DNA of 15,710 nucleotides, taken from the NCBI GenBank assembly GCA_030950865.1, contig JAUZQR010000369.1, forward strand, positions 1 through 15,710, given 5' to 3'. Shown piece after piece: positions 1-5,968 of the stretch. A model generated the notes under the pieces. It was not told the DNA's origin and did no database searches. It saw nothing but the letters and a program-made list of their open reading frames with translations. Within the stretch, counting starts at the first letter, position 1, and each line of letters begins with the position of its first letter. This DNA is from Mariprofundaceae bacterium (GTDB lineage: Bacteria; Pseudomonadota; Zetaproteobacteria; Mariprofundales; Mariprofundaceae). Position numbers and translations under genes: made by a program.

Positions 1-678
1 CAATACATCTTTAGCAGAAGTCTGTGCAGGCACAATCGATACTTTCAAACCACGATCTGCCAACTTCCGAAAAATATTTTTCTTGCAGCCAAAATCAAAG
101 GCAACTACGTGTTTTTTCATCGCTGTTTGCTTGTAAGCTGCTGTATCAATATCGTAAGTTCCCTGCTGCCATGTCGATACAACATCACAACTCACTTGCC
201 CTACCAAATCACGCCCTTCCAAACCTTTCCACGCCTTGGCTTTCACCACAGCTTCTTCTTCAGACATACCATCGGATGCAATCACGCCATGCTGCGCACC
301 AAAATCACGCAAATGTCGCACCAATGCCCGTGTATCAATATCCGCAATACCCACAACAGACTTGGACTTCAACCAAGTTTCCAAGCCTTGTTCGGCACGA
401 TAACTCGAAGTTTTCCGAGCAGGCGCACGCACAATCAAACCGCGCACAGCCACATCATCGGATTCCATATCCTGTGCATTCACCCCGACATTACCAATAT
501 GTGGGTATGTAAATGTCATGATTTGATCAGTATATGAAGGGTCTGTCAGAATTTCCTGATAGCCAGTTAAGGATGTATTAAAACACACCTCACCAACCGT
601 ATTGCCCGCCGCTCCAAATGCCACACCTCGAAAAATGCGGCCATCTGCCAACGCTAGAATTGCCTGTGTTTCACTCAT
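1..678 (-). CDS. carA: Carbamoyl-phosphate synthase small subunit, N-terminal part (runs off the left edge)
   Basis: The small subunit hydrolyses glutamine and passes ammonia to CarB, which makes carbamoyl phosphate for arginine and pyrimidine synthesis in the cytosol. Reading the minus strand from the ATG at 678 gives 226 codons with no stop. The start MSETQAILALADGRIFRG and the block FNTSLTGYQEILTDPSY (about residues 37-53) are typical of the CarA N-terminal domain, as are YPHIGNVGVN and IADIDTRALVRHLRD. Near residue 190, HVVAFDFGCKKNI opens the class I glutamine amidotransferase domain, and VPAQTSAKDVL lies at the window edge. The catalytic Cys/His/Glu triad would lie beyond position 1 and cannot be checked. 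A GAGG ribosome site sits 9 nt before the ATG. The upstream neighbour on the same strand is a yeiH-type gene, so a shared function is not implied; a terminator-like hairpin lies between them. Family assignment is firm. Confidence 0.96.
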   Translation of the reverse strand, partial: MSETQAILALADGRIFRGVAFGAAGNTVGEVCFNTSLTGYQEILTDPSYTDQIMTFTYPHIGNVGVNAQDMESDDVAVRGLIVRAPARKTSSYRAEQGLETWLKSKSVVGIADIDTRALVRHLRDFGAQHGVIASDGMSEEEAVVKAKAWKGLEGRDLVGQVSCDVVSTWQQGTYDIDTAAYKQTAMKKHVVAFDFGCKKNIFRKLADRGLKVSIVPAQTSAKDVL

Positions 679-693
679 GCGCATATACCTCGG

Positions 694-735
694 AAAAAGA
701 CTCGCCGCAGGGTATGAAAAACACTGCTAAAAGTC
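694..735 (-). terminator. Imperfect terminator-like hairpin just upstream of the carA ribosome site
   Basis: On the minus strand, GACTTTTAGCAG (735-724) can pair with CTGCGGCGAGTC (710-699), with two mismatches and two G-U pairs. A run of five T (698-694) follows. It could end yeiH transcription. Because it stops only a few bases before the carA GAGG site (691-688), it could also act as an attenuator in a carA leader if a promoter lies upstream. The pairing was done by eye and the stability is moderate. Confidence 0.4.
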
Positions 736-751
736 GAGAAAACATTACAGT

Positions 752-1774
752 CTAAATCAATAAAGACACCACCGTGTATCCACCCATCATCAACCAAATA
801 AATAGTACCATTGCAAGAATAAATGGTTTGATACCAACACCTTTGAGTTTATCAAGGCTAGTTTCCATGCCCAAAGCTGTCATTGCCATGGTTAATAAAA
901 ACTGATCCAAATGCTGCAACATCATCACCCATGATGTAGGTAATAGGTGAAAAGAGTTAAACCCAACTACAGTTAAAAAGCCAAGGGCAAACCAAGGTAT
1001 GGTTAATGCTTCATGGGTATCTTTATAATCACTATTGCCATATTTACTCCACCACCATCCTACAAACAATAGCGCGGGAACAAGCAGCATCACACGGGTC
1101 ATCTTCACAATCACGGCATCATTGCTCACAGTTTGACTTATATCACTTGCCGCACCTACAACCTGCGCGACTTCATGCACAGTTGCTCCGATATAAATAC
1201 CCCAGCCGTGCGCATCAAGGTTCAATATGCCCAATTGATAAACAAGCGGATAAATCAGCATCGCTAGCGTACCAAACACCACAACAGTTGCAACGGCAGA
1301 GGCTGTTTGATGACCTTTGGCTTTCAGCACAGGCTCAAAAGCCAAAATCGCAGCCGCACCGCAAATCGCACTGCCAGCCCCGGTCAATATAGTCGTCTGT
1401 TTATCCATGCCCAAAACATGCACACCCACAATATAAGCGATAGATAGTGTGCTAACCACTACAATACTTGCTGTTGCAAAACCAATCCACCCAATCATCA
1501 TAACTTCTTGTAGTGTAATATAAAAACCATAAAGCATAACCGCTAAACGAAGAATTCTTCTCGCCGTAAAACTAATCCCTGGCAACCACGCTTCTGGCAT
1601 ACGGTGATGCAAGGTATTGGCATAGAAAATACCCAGCACAATACCAATGATAAGCGGGCTGATGCCCCACTGGTGCACCCATTGCCACTGGCTTATTTGC
1701 GTGGCTGCTAACGCAAACAGGGTAACAAATAAAATACCATTGCTGGTATCAGCACGCTTTTCCTTACTAAACAT
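752..1774 (-). CDS. YeiH-family (UPF0324) putative sulfate/sulfite exporter
   Basis: This is a polytopic inner-membrane protein of 340 residues with about 9-10 hydrophobic segments. Two family hallmarks are visible: GAGSAICGAAAI (132-143) and GATVHEVAQVVGAA (196-209), together with the C-terminal block LTMAMTALGMETSLDKLK. Homologues (E. coli YeiH, Pfam Cons_hypoth698) are annotated as putative sulfate exporters, and some are linked to sulfite or taurine metabolism. The substrate here is therefore inferred, not shown. The ATG at 1774 has a GGAG 8 nt upstream. The gene is divergent from a LysR regulator across a short AT-rich gap, the same pairing as E. coli yeiE-yeiH, so control by that regulator is likely. 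The N-terminus is short and charged before the first membrane segment, as is usual in the family. Confidence 0.88.
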   Translation of the reverse strand: MFSKEKRADTSNGILFVTLFALAATQISQWQWVHQWGISPLIIGIVLGIFYANTLHHRMPEAWLPGISFTARRILRLAVMLYGFYITLQEVMMIGWIGFATASIVVVSTLSIAYIVGVHVLGMDKQTTILTGAGSAICGAAAILAFEPVLKAKGHQTASAVATVVVFGTLAMLIYPLVYQLGILNLDAHGWGIYIGATVHEVAQVVGAASDISQTVSNDAVIVKMTRVMLLVPALLFVGWWWSKYGNSDYKDTHEALTIPWFALGFLTVVGFNSFHLLPTSWVMMLQHLDQFLLTMAMTALGMETSLDKLKGVGIKPFILAMVLFIWLMMGGYTVVSLLI

Positions 1775-1818
1775 AGCTTTTCTCCACAGACATATGGACG
1801 CACAAGCTACATTCTTAT

Positions 1819-1846
1819 ATTATAATAAATAATTATGATTTATAAT
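1819..1846. promoter_or_regulatory. Perfect 7-bp inverted repeat, candidate LysR site
   Basis: ATTATAA (1819-1825) and TTATAAT (1840-1846) are exact reverse complements separated by 14 nt. The arms overlap the candidate -10 hexamers on both strands. In DNA this AT-rich such dyads arise easily by chance, so confidence is low. Confidence 0.3.
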
Positions 1847-1847
1847 G

Positions 1848-1874
1848 AAACATATCACCATATATGATATGTTT
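1848..1874. promoter_or_regulatory. Perfect 10-bp inverted repeat just upstream of the LysR start, candidate operator
   Basis: AAACATATCA (1848-1857) and TGATATGTTT (1865-1874) are exact reverse complements with a 7-nt spacer. The right arm ends 5 nt before the LysR ATG, in the place where a ribosome site would be, and no clear Shine-Dalgarno is visible there. A protein bound here, or a hairpin in the mRNA, could limit expression of the regulator. An autoregulatory operator is the simplest reading. Confidence 0.5.
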
Positions 1875-1879
1875 GCAGC

Positions 1880-2776
1880 ATGAGTATTCACCCCGATCAT
1901 CTGGCAAGTTTTGTTGCGTTGGTTCAAACAGGTAGCGTTAGTGCAGCAGCCGAATCACGCTGCTTAACACAACCTGCTATTTCCAACCAATTAAAGCGAT
2001 TACAAGAATCTATTGGCATGCAGCTCTATCGAAGACAAGGGCGCGGCGTTCAACTCACAGGCATTGGTGAAGCCTTTTATATTCATGCTTTGAAAGTTCA
2101 ACAATCTATGTTTGATTTAAATAGTTTTGCAGATGAATTACATGATTTGCAAGCGGGGCGTATTTATCTATCAGCCAGTCAAACCATTGCAGGCTCCCTT
2201 TTGCCTGCTGCATTGGTTTCTTTTCAGCAATTACACCCTAAAATTGAAGTGTTCGTGGATAGTGTAAATAGCCAACAAGTATTCGAAAGTATGGAGCATC
2301 ATGATTTGGGTTTGGTGGAAAGCCCATTACCTTCAAATGTTCCTGAATGTTGCACTGTGGCACACCTTGGCGAAGATAAGATTGTCGCTGTGATGCCAGT
2401 TAACCATCCACTCGCAGCACATACATCCATTGAATTAACCCAACTTGAAGATTATCCCTTGATTTGGCGAGAACAAGGGTCAGGCACACGGGATATACTT
2501 GAGCGAGCATGGATAACAACAATGGGAAAACCTCCCCGCATTCAACTTTGTATGGGTGGTATGTCCGCCGTACTGGAATCCGTGCGGCAAGGTTTGGGTG
2601 TTGGCATGGTATCGCAATTTTGTTTACCAACAGGGGAGTCTATATTGACCACGCGCCCACTTCACCCACAATTATTACGCCCTATGAGCTTGTTACAACC
2701 TAGCCATGCTTCCCCACTGGCAAAAAAACTAGTTGGTTTTCTCGTGCCTTATTTGCGTTCACGATTAAGCCAATAG
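1880..2776 (+). CDS. LysR-family transcriptional regulator (YeiE/CysB-like), divergent from the yeiH-type gene
   Basis: The protein has 298 residues, the normal LysR length. Residues 1-62 form the winged helix-turn-helix, with HLASFVALVQTGSVSAAAE and the recognition-helix region LTQPAISNQLKRLQESIG. Residues from about 90 to 295 form the periplasmic-binding-protein-like effector domain (LSASQTIAGSLLPAAL, then LIWREQGSGTR and GLGVGMVSQF). The GSGTR loop is typical of the YeiE/CbbR/CysB side of the family. It faces a YeiH-type transporter, so it probably controls that gene; a sulfur-oxyanion ligand is an inference from YeiE homologues. There is no obvious ribosome site before the ATG, but the N-terminal sequence fits the family start exactly. 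Confidence 0.9.
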   Translation: MSIHPDHLASFVALVQTGSVSAAAESRCLTQPAISNQLKRLQESIGMQLYRRQGRGVQLTGIGEAFYIHALKVQQSMFDLNSFADELHDLQAGRIYLSASQTIAGSLLPAALVSFQQLHPKIEVFVDSVNSQQVFESMEHHDLGLVESPLPSNVPECCTVAHLGEDKIVAVMPVNHPLAAHTSIELTQLEDYPLIWREQGSGTRDILERAWITTMGKPPRIQLCMGGMSAVLESVRQGLGVGMVSQFCLPTGESILTTRPLHPQLLRPMSLLQPSHASPLAKKLVGFLVPYLRSRLSQ

Positions 2777-2846
2777 TGCTGTAATATTCCAATCCATACA
2801 TAGGACTCACAGGTAAGAATACAATCTGCATCCAAAGGGGGTTGTT

Positions 2847-3353
2847 ATGTTCTATAAATTTTTTGCATTATGTGCATGTGTCGCCATATTTTCTGTACCA
2901 ACCCAAGCTGGAGACAAAGCCATTATGGGAACATTATTGGGAGCTGGGCTTGGCGCAGCCATTGGGCATTCAGCAGATAGAACGGGCGGAGCTGGTAAAG
3001 GCGCAGCCATTGGTGCAATTGGCGGTTACTTGGTTGGTCAACAAATGGATAAAAACAAAGCACGTACCGCCCCACCACCGCAGGCAAAACAAGCACATTC
3101 ATACAACTGCCAAAGTGCATTAGATGACACTGATTATGCCTCAAATGTTCGCAATAAAGGTGAAAAAGTATTCTTGCTACAAAATGCTTTGCGTATTTGC
3201 CCTAGCAGTGCACGCATTCACAATGACCTTGGTGTTGCTTACTATCAACGCGCTCAACCATACGACGAGAAACGAGCCCGTTTAGAGCTTCAAGAAGCAT
3301 TACGTATCAATCCAAATTATACCGTTGCACAGCGAAATTTGAGGGCTATGTGA
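2847..3353 (+). CDS. Secreted glycine-zipper protein with a C-terminal TPR-like region
   Basis: The protein has 168 residues. Residues 1-21 look like a signal peptide (FFALCACVAIFSVPTQA), with likely cleavage after TQA. Residues 25-68 form a glycine-zipper segment rich in small residues (GTLLGAGLGAAIG, then GGAGKGAAIGAIGGYLVG), of the kind found in outer-membrane or periplasmic proteins such as the 17-kDa antigen and YMGG families. After a Pro/Lys linker comes a C-terminal part with two TPR-like helices pairs: KVFLLQNALRICP, ARIHNDLGVAYYQRA, and ARLELQEALRINPNY ending in AQRNLRAM. Two cysteines (88 and 118) could form a disulfide. The start is supported by a strong AAAGGGGG ribosome site. It stands alone between the LysR gene and a strong terminator. 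An envelope-associated role is inferred; the exact function is unknown. Confidence 0.8.
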   Translation: MFYKFFALCACVAIFSVPTQAGDKAIMGTLLGAGLGAAIGHSADRTGGAGKGAAIGAIGGYLVGQQMDKNKARTAPPPQAKQAHSYNCQSALDDTDYASNVRNKGEKVFLLQNALRICPSSARIHNDLGVAYYQRAQPYDEKRARLELQEALRINPNYTVAQRNLRAM

Positions 3354-3380
3354 TAACCGCAAACAAATCGTTGAGATAAT

Positions 3381-3433
3381 AGACATCCGGTTAACCTTTC
3401 CTCCCTTTCCCCTCCTAGGTTGGTCGGATGTCT
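3381..3433 (+). repeat. C/U-rich-loop hairpin, copy 1
   Basis: This is the hairpin of the terminator, listed again because it shares CCCTTTCCCC in the loop and CTCCTAGGT at the loop/3'-stem junction with a second hairpin at 13532-13579, read on the minus strand. The stems otherwise differ in sequence. The shared blocks suggest a dispersed element or RNA family, which is an inference from two copies. Confidence 0.5.
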
Positions 3434-3438
3434 TTTTT
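3381..3438 (+). terminator. Strong intrinsic terminator with a 19-nt all-pyrimidine loop
   Basis: The stem pairs 3381-3397 with 3417-3433: nine perfect pairs (AGACATCCG with CGGATGTCT), three G-U pairs (3390-3392 with 3422-3424), then AACC with GGTT and one further A-U pair. Six T (3433-3438) follow. The loop at 3398-3416 is TTCCTCCCTTTCCCCTCCT, with no purine. The position, 27 nt after the stop of the glycine-zipper gene, and the T run make this a plus-strand terminator. The minus strand lacks a T run on the far side, so it would be a poor terminator for yajQ. Confidence 0.85.
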
Positions 3439-3474
3439 CATCACATTCGTAACAATATTTATGAATCAGGTGGT

Positions 3475-3960
3475 TTAATCTCTAAAGTTAGTGAAATTTA
3501 AAGGCCTATCTGCATCCATCGCACGCACCAATGCCATAGCTGCCTGCAAATCATCACGTTTTTTACCCGTCACACGTACTTGTTCACCTTGAATCGCAGC
3601 TTGTACTTTCATTTTTTCTTGTTTGATATTCTTCACTATTTTTTTCGCAGTTTCTTTATCCACGCCTTGTTTAATCGTCACTACTTGGCGGCGTGTATCA
3701 CCACTGGCATTTTCCATATCGCCATATTCCAATGATTTCGCTTCTAATTTACGGCGTACCATCTTGGCGCGTAAAATTTCAGCTACTGTGTTTAAATTGT
3801 TTGCATCATCACCCACCAGCGTGATTTTTCCGTCATCCAACTCAATACTGGCTTTGCTATGCTTAAAATCATAACGCGTGGCGATTTCTTTTTTCACCTG
3901 ATTCACCGCATTATCCATTTCCTGCATATCCATTTCACATACAATATCAAAACTTGGCAT
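3475..3960 (-). CDS. yajQ: YajQ-family nucleotide-binding protein
   Basis: The protein is 161 residues, the family length (UPF0234). The start MPSFDIVCEMDMQEMDNAV and the following KKEIATRYDFK are diagnostic, as is the C-terminal block DRPLNFTNFRD. A frame-open extension to 3975 exists, but the ATG at 3960 matches the family and has GGGAG upstream. YajQ proteins have two RNP-like folds and bind nucleotides or RNA; in Xanthomonas a YajQ protein is a c-di-GMP receptor that works with a LysR-type regulator. Whether this one binds c-di-GMP is unknown. Its ATG shares one base with the TGA of the upstream membrane zinc-ribbon gene, so translation is probably coupled. YajQ usually has YDFKGSKA, while this one has YDFKHSKA. 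Confidence 0.95.
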   Translation of the reverse strand: MPSFDIVCEMDMQEMDNAVNQVKKEIATRYDFKHSKASIELDDGKITLVGDDANNLNTVAEILRAKMVRRKLEAKSLEYGDMENASGDTRRQVVTIKQGVDKETAKKIVKNIKQEKMKVQAAIQGEQVRVTGKKRDDLQAAMALVRAMDADRPLNFTNFRD

Positions 3961-4253
3961 CAACCCATCTCCCAACCGATTTTACAGTTTTTACACACAA
4001 ATCCTTCACCCGCCTCAAATGTCACATGTCGCTGACATTTCGGGCATGACAACTGTCGCAAACAGCGTTTATTTAACACTACAAACACTGCAATAGCTAT
4101 CAACACACCACCTGATATAACATACCACATCAAAGCTTCTTTCCATATTGCCAAAGCAACCGTCACAATAATCACAATCGCATCAACCATCGCAATCGTT
4201 GAAAATGTCATCAAAAATGGGTTGTTGGGAAATACTCTATGCTTCACATTCAC
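3960..4253 (-). CDS. Small two-helix membrane protein with a C-terminal zinc ribbon
   Basis: The protein has 97 residues and belongs to no family I recognise. Two hydrophobic helices lie at about 15-37 and 40-60. A C-terminal CPKC (70-73) followed by CKNC (87-90) makes a likely zinc ribbon of the rubredoxin/zf type. The zinc ribbon would be placed on one face of the inner membrane close to the second helix. Translation starts on GTG: the GTG at 4253 sits almost against AAGGA, while the GTG at 4247 lies 7 nt from it and is the better-spaced start. An ATG at 4211 region is possible but lacks a ribosome site. The TGA overlaps the yajQ ATG by one base, so the two are probably co-translated. The gene is real on frame, motif and coupling grounds; its function is unknown. 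Confidence 0.7.
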   Translation of the reverse strand: MNVKHRVFPNNPFLMTFSTIAMVDAIVIIVTVALAIWKEALMWYVISGGVLIAIAVFVVLNKRCLRQLSCPKCQRHVTFEAGEGFVCKNCKIGWEMG

Positions 4254-4285
4254 TTCCTTTTTTCAATAATCTATTCATTAATCAG

Positions 4286-4390
4286 ATGAATGAACAACAA
4301 CTCTTTCAAAATTCTCCAAGTAATATAGCCATTAAGACTACCGTGAGCAATACTCAGAACTTGCCAACAGTTGTCATAAAGCACAAATGA
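4286..4390 (+). CDS. Possible 34-codon small ORF upstream of the receiver gene
   Basis: It begins MNEQQLFQNSPSNIA and ends VVIKHK, in the gap between the zinc-ribbon gene and the receiver gene. Its TGA overlaps the ATG of the next small ORF as ATGA. There is no clear ribosome site and no recognised domain. It could be a translated leader, a degraded gene remnant or chance. Confidence 0.2.
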   Translation: MNEQQLFQNSPSNIAIKTTVSNTQNLPTVVIKHK

Positions 4391-4458
4391 ATTTAGAATC
4401 CATCATCACCACGCTAGGCACGATGTCTAACAAAAAAGAGGCGAGTTCCCATGAATAA
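4387..4458 (+). CDS. Possible 23-codon small ORF overlapping the receiver gene start
   Basis: It encodes MNLESIITTLGTMSNKKEAS and three more residues, and ends 8 nt inside the receiver gene. It starts inside the stop of the preceding small ORF. There is no ribosome site directly before it. If translated, it would couple ribosomes to the receiver gene. No family is recognised. Confidence 0.2.
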   Translation: MNLESIITTLGTMSNKKEASSHE

Positions 4459-4852
4459 AGTGATTAAGGTTCTAACTATTGATGATGAGGACACTGTACA
4501 AAGTATTCTTGCCGCATTCTTAAATCGTTATTTGGGTGATAAAGGTATGGAAAGTGACCTTAAAACGCTGAGTGACCCTGTACAAGGACTCTTTGAATTA
4601 AGCACCAACGGCGAACAGTATTCACTTATCCTTCTTGATGTGCGCCTGCCTAAACTAACAGGTGATGAAATTTACAATAGCCTCATTCATGTAAACCCTA
4701 ATTTATTGGAGCGTGTACTATTTGTGACAGGTTACCCAGATGATTTAACAGAGCGTTTTCCAGACAAGTCACTGAATATTCTTCAAAAACCATTTCGGTA
4801 TCAGAGTTTTACAGAGCAACTCTCTAAAATTCTCAATTTTGACGAAAAGTAA
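4451..4852 (+). CDS. Single-domain response regulator (CheY-like receiver)
   Basis: The 133-residue protein is a receiver domain with no output domain. The acidic pocket is D11/D12 (TIDDED), the phospho-acceptor is D63 (LILLDVRLP), the switch threonine is T93 (LFVTGYP) and the conserved lysine is K113 (LQKPF). All catalytic positions are intact, so it should be phosphorylated by a histidine kinase, but no kinase lies in the window. It may act by protein contact, as CheY or Spo0F do. The segment between helix 1 and strand 2 is long and acidic (LGDKGMESDL). An AGAGG ribosome site precedes the ATG. A 56-nt gap separates it from the SPOR gene, so cotranscription is possible. Confidence 0.9.
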   Translation: MNKVIKVLTIDDEDTVQSILAAFLNRYLGDKGMESDLKTLSDPVQGLFELSTNGEQYSLILLDVRLPKLTGDEIYNSLIHVNPNLLERVLFVTGYPDDLTERFPDKSLNILQKPFRYQSFTEQLSKILNFDEK

Positions 4853-4908
4853 GCCTACACACTTCATTATCATATCAGTTTTCTCACTATAAAAGCGAAT
4901 ATTTAACT

Positions 4909-5460
4909 GTGCAAACATTACGCCCCTGGTCCACTAAACTACCCGAACGCAACTGGGCAATGGGTATTGCTGTGGTGTGTTTCAGCCTCCTTATCGCTCT
5001 GCCTTTTTTACCAGATAAAAAAAGTGATGTTATAGAAAAAAACCACGCCAATGCAGCCTCTACAAGTAACCAAGTGACAGTTGCTAGCATACAAAAAGAT
5101 TCGCCTACAAAAAGCATCTCCAAACCAGTCGCATTACATGCCAAACAGGTTATTAAAAAAAACATAAAACCTGTAAAAACTCATCCTAAATCAATACAAA
5201 GACCTCAGAAAAACACTGCCTCTATTTCAGCACAAGCCTACTTTATTCAAGTCGGCGCATTTCAAGATAAAAAACATGCACAAAACCTGGAAAAAAGGCT
5301 CATAAAAAAGCATTGGTCAGCTATCATACAAAAGAAGACACATTTATATGCTGTGCAGATTGGTCCTTACAAAAATAAAGAGAAAGCCAACCGTATTAAA
5401 AAACAACTTTCTGATAAAGAAAAAATGAACGGGTTTATCACCCATCATGCCTATCCATAA
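4909..5460 (+). CDS. SPOR-domain membrane protein
   Basis: The protein has 183 residues. A short cytoplasmic N-terminus is followed by one membrane helix at about 17-34 (NWAMGIAVVCFSLLIALPF), then a Lys/Ser/Thr-rich linker (36-108) and a C-terminal SPOR domain (109-180: AYFIQVGAFQD, then THLYAVQIGPYKNKEKANRI). SPOR domains bind glycan strands stripped of stem peptides and direct proteins such as FtsN, DedD and DamX to the division septum. The layout matches those periplasmic type II proteins. The start is GTG with no strong ribosome site. The last 14 bases overlap folK. A role in division or peptidoglycan is inferred from the domain. In many genomes a SPOR protein sits beside folC or dedD, so the folK neighbour is not surprising. 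Confidence 0.85.
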   Translation: MQTLRPWSTKLPERNWAMGIAVVCFSLLIALPFLPDKKSDVIEKNHANAASTSNQVTVASIQKDSPTKSISKPVALHAKQVIKKNIKPVKTHPKSIQRPQKNTASISAQAYFIQVGAFQDKKHAQNLEKRLIKKHWSAIIQKKTHLYAVQIGPYKNKEKANRIKKQLSDKEKMNGFITHHAYP

Positions 5461-5968
5461 AAAAATAGTGCCAAGCCACGCGTGGATTGCCTTAGGTGGC
5501 AACCAAGGTGATGTCCGCAACGCTTTCAAATCCGCTCGAAAAAATATCGCTGAACACCCTGACTGTAAACTATTGCATTCATCATTACTCTATCAAACCC
5601 CGCCACTTGGCCCTGCTGGTCAAGCCGATTATCTCAATGCCGCAGTTGCCATTAGCACCTATCTCGAACCCTTAAATTTATTGGCTATCTTACAAGATAT
5701 TGAACACATACATGGTCGCATTCGACATGAACATTGGGGGTCTCGCACATTGGATTTGGATATACTTGCTTATGATGACCTTCATTTACAAAGTCATACA
5801 CTTACCCTTCCACATAACCAATTACATGTAAGGCAGTTTGTGCTTAGACCATTATGTGACGTTACTCCCCTGTGGTTACACCCATCAATGAAGAAAAATG
5901 CCAGCGAGCTTCTGCAATCCTTACTTGATTCGGGCGAGCAACCACTAGAGAGTGGTTCACCATGGTAA
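5447..5968 (+). CDS. folK: 2-Amino-4-hydroxy-6-hydroxymethyldihydropteridine diphosphokinase
   Basis: The enzyme transfers pyrophosphate from ATP to 6-hydroxymethyl-7,8-dihydropterin, the step before dihydropteroate synthase in folate synthesis. The 173 residues include AWIALGGNQGD (12-22), the loop YQTPPLGPAGQADYLNA (49-65), and RIRHEHWGSRTLDLDIL (91-107), which holds the two magnesium-binding aspartates D103 and D105. The later LPHNQLHVRQFVLRPLCD is also conserved. The length is close to that of E. coli HPPK. The ATG lies 14 nt inside the SPOR gene and the stop overlaps the next gene by 7 nt, so the three are translated as a unit. Confidence 0.95.
   Translation: MPIHKKIVPSHAWIALGGNQGDVRNAFKSARKNIAEHPDCKLLHSSLLYQTPPLGPAGQADYLNAAVAISTYLEPLNLLAILQDIEHIHGRIRHEHWGSRTLDLDILAYDDLHLQSHTLTLPHNQLHVRQFVLRPLCDVTPLWLHPSMKKNASELLQSLLDSGEQPLESGSPW

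Larger units (their letters stand above)
1775..1879. promoter_or_regulatory. Divergent control region between the yeiH-type gene and its LysR regulator
   Basis: This 105-bp gap is strongly AT-rich from about 1811 to 1875. TATAAT hexamers occur on the plus strand at 1821-1826 and 1841-1846, and on the minus strand at 1824-1819. No good -35 box could be assigned to any of them. LysR-family regulators typically bind dyads with a T-N11-A core in such divergent gaps. Two perfect dyads are present and are listed separately. Confidence 0.5.

Noticed and set aside
24..537. Plus-strand ORFs of 162 and 142 codons
   Set aside because: They lie antisense to carA, which reads cleanly on the minus strand, and they have no recognisable domain.
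2842..3123. An alternative 93-codon plus-strand ORF starting 5 nt before the glycine-zipper gene
   Set aside because: The +2-shifted frame lacks a signal peptide or domain, while the 2847 frame has both and a well-placed ribosome site.
3381..3438. Possible integron attC site
   Set aside because: No GTTRRRY/RYYYAAC core pair or integrase is present; the T run marks a terminator.
4887..5165. A 92-codon minus-strand ORF with hydrophobic stretches
   Set aside because: It is antisense to the SPOR gene, and its hydrophobicity follows from complementing Lys/Ser-rich codons.
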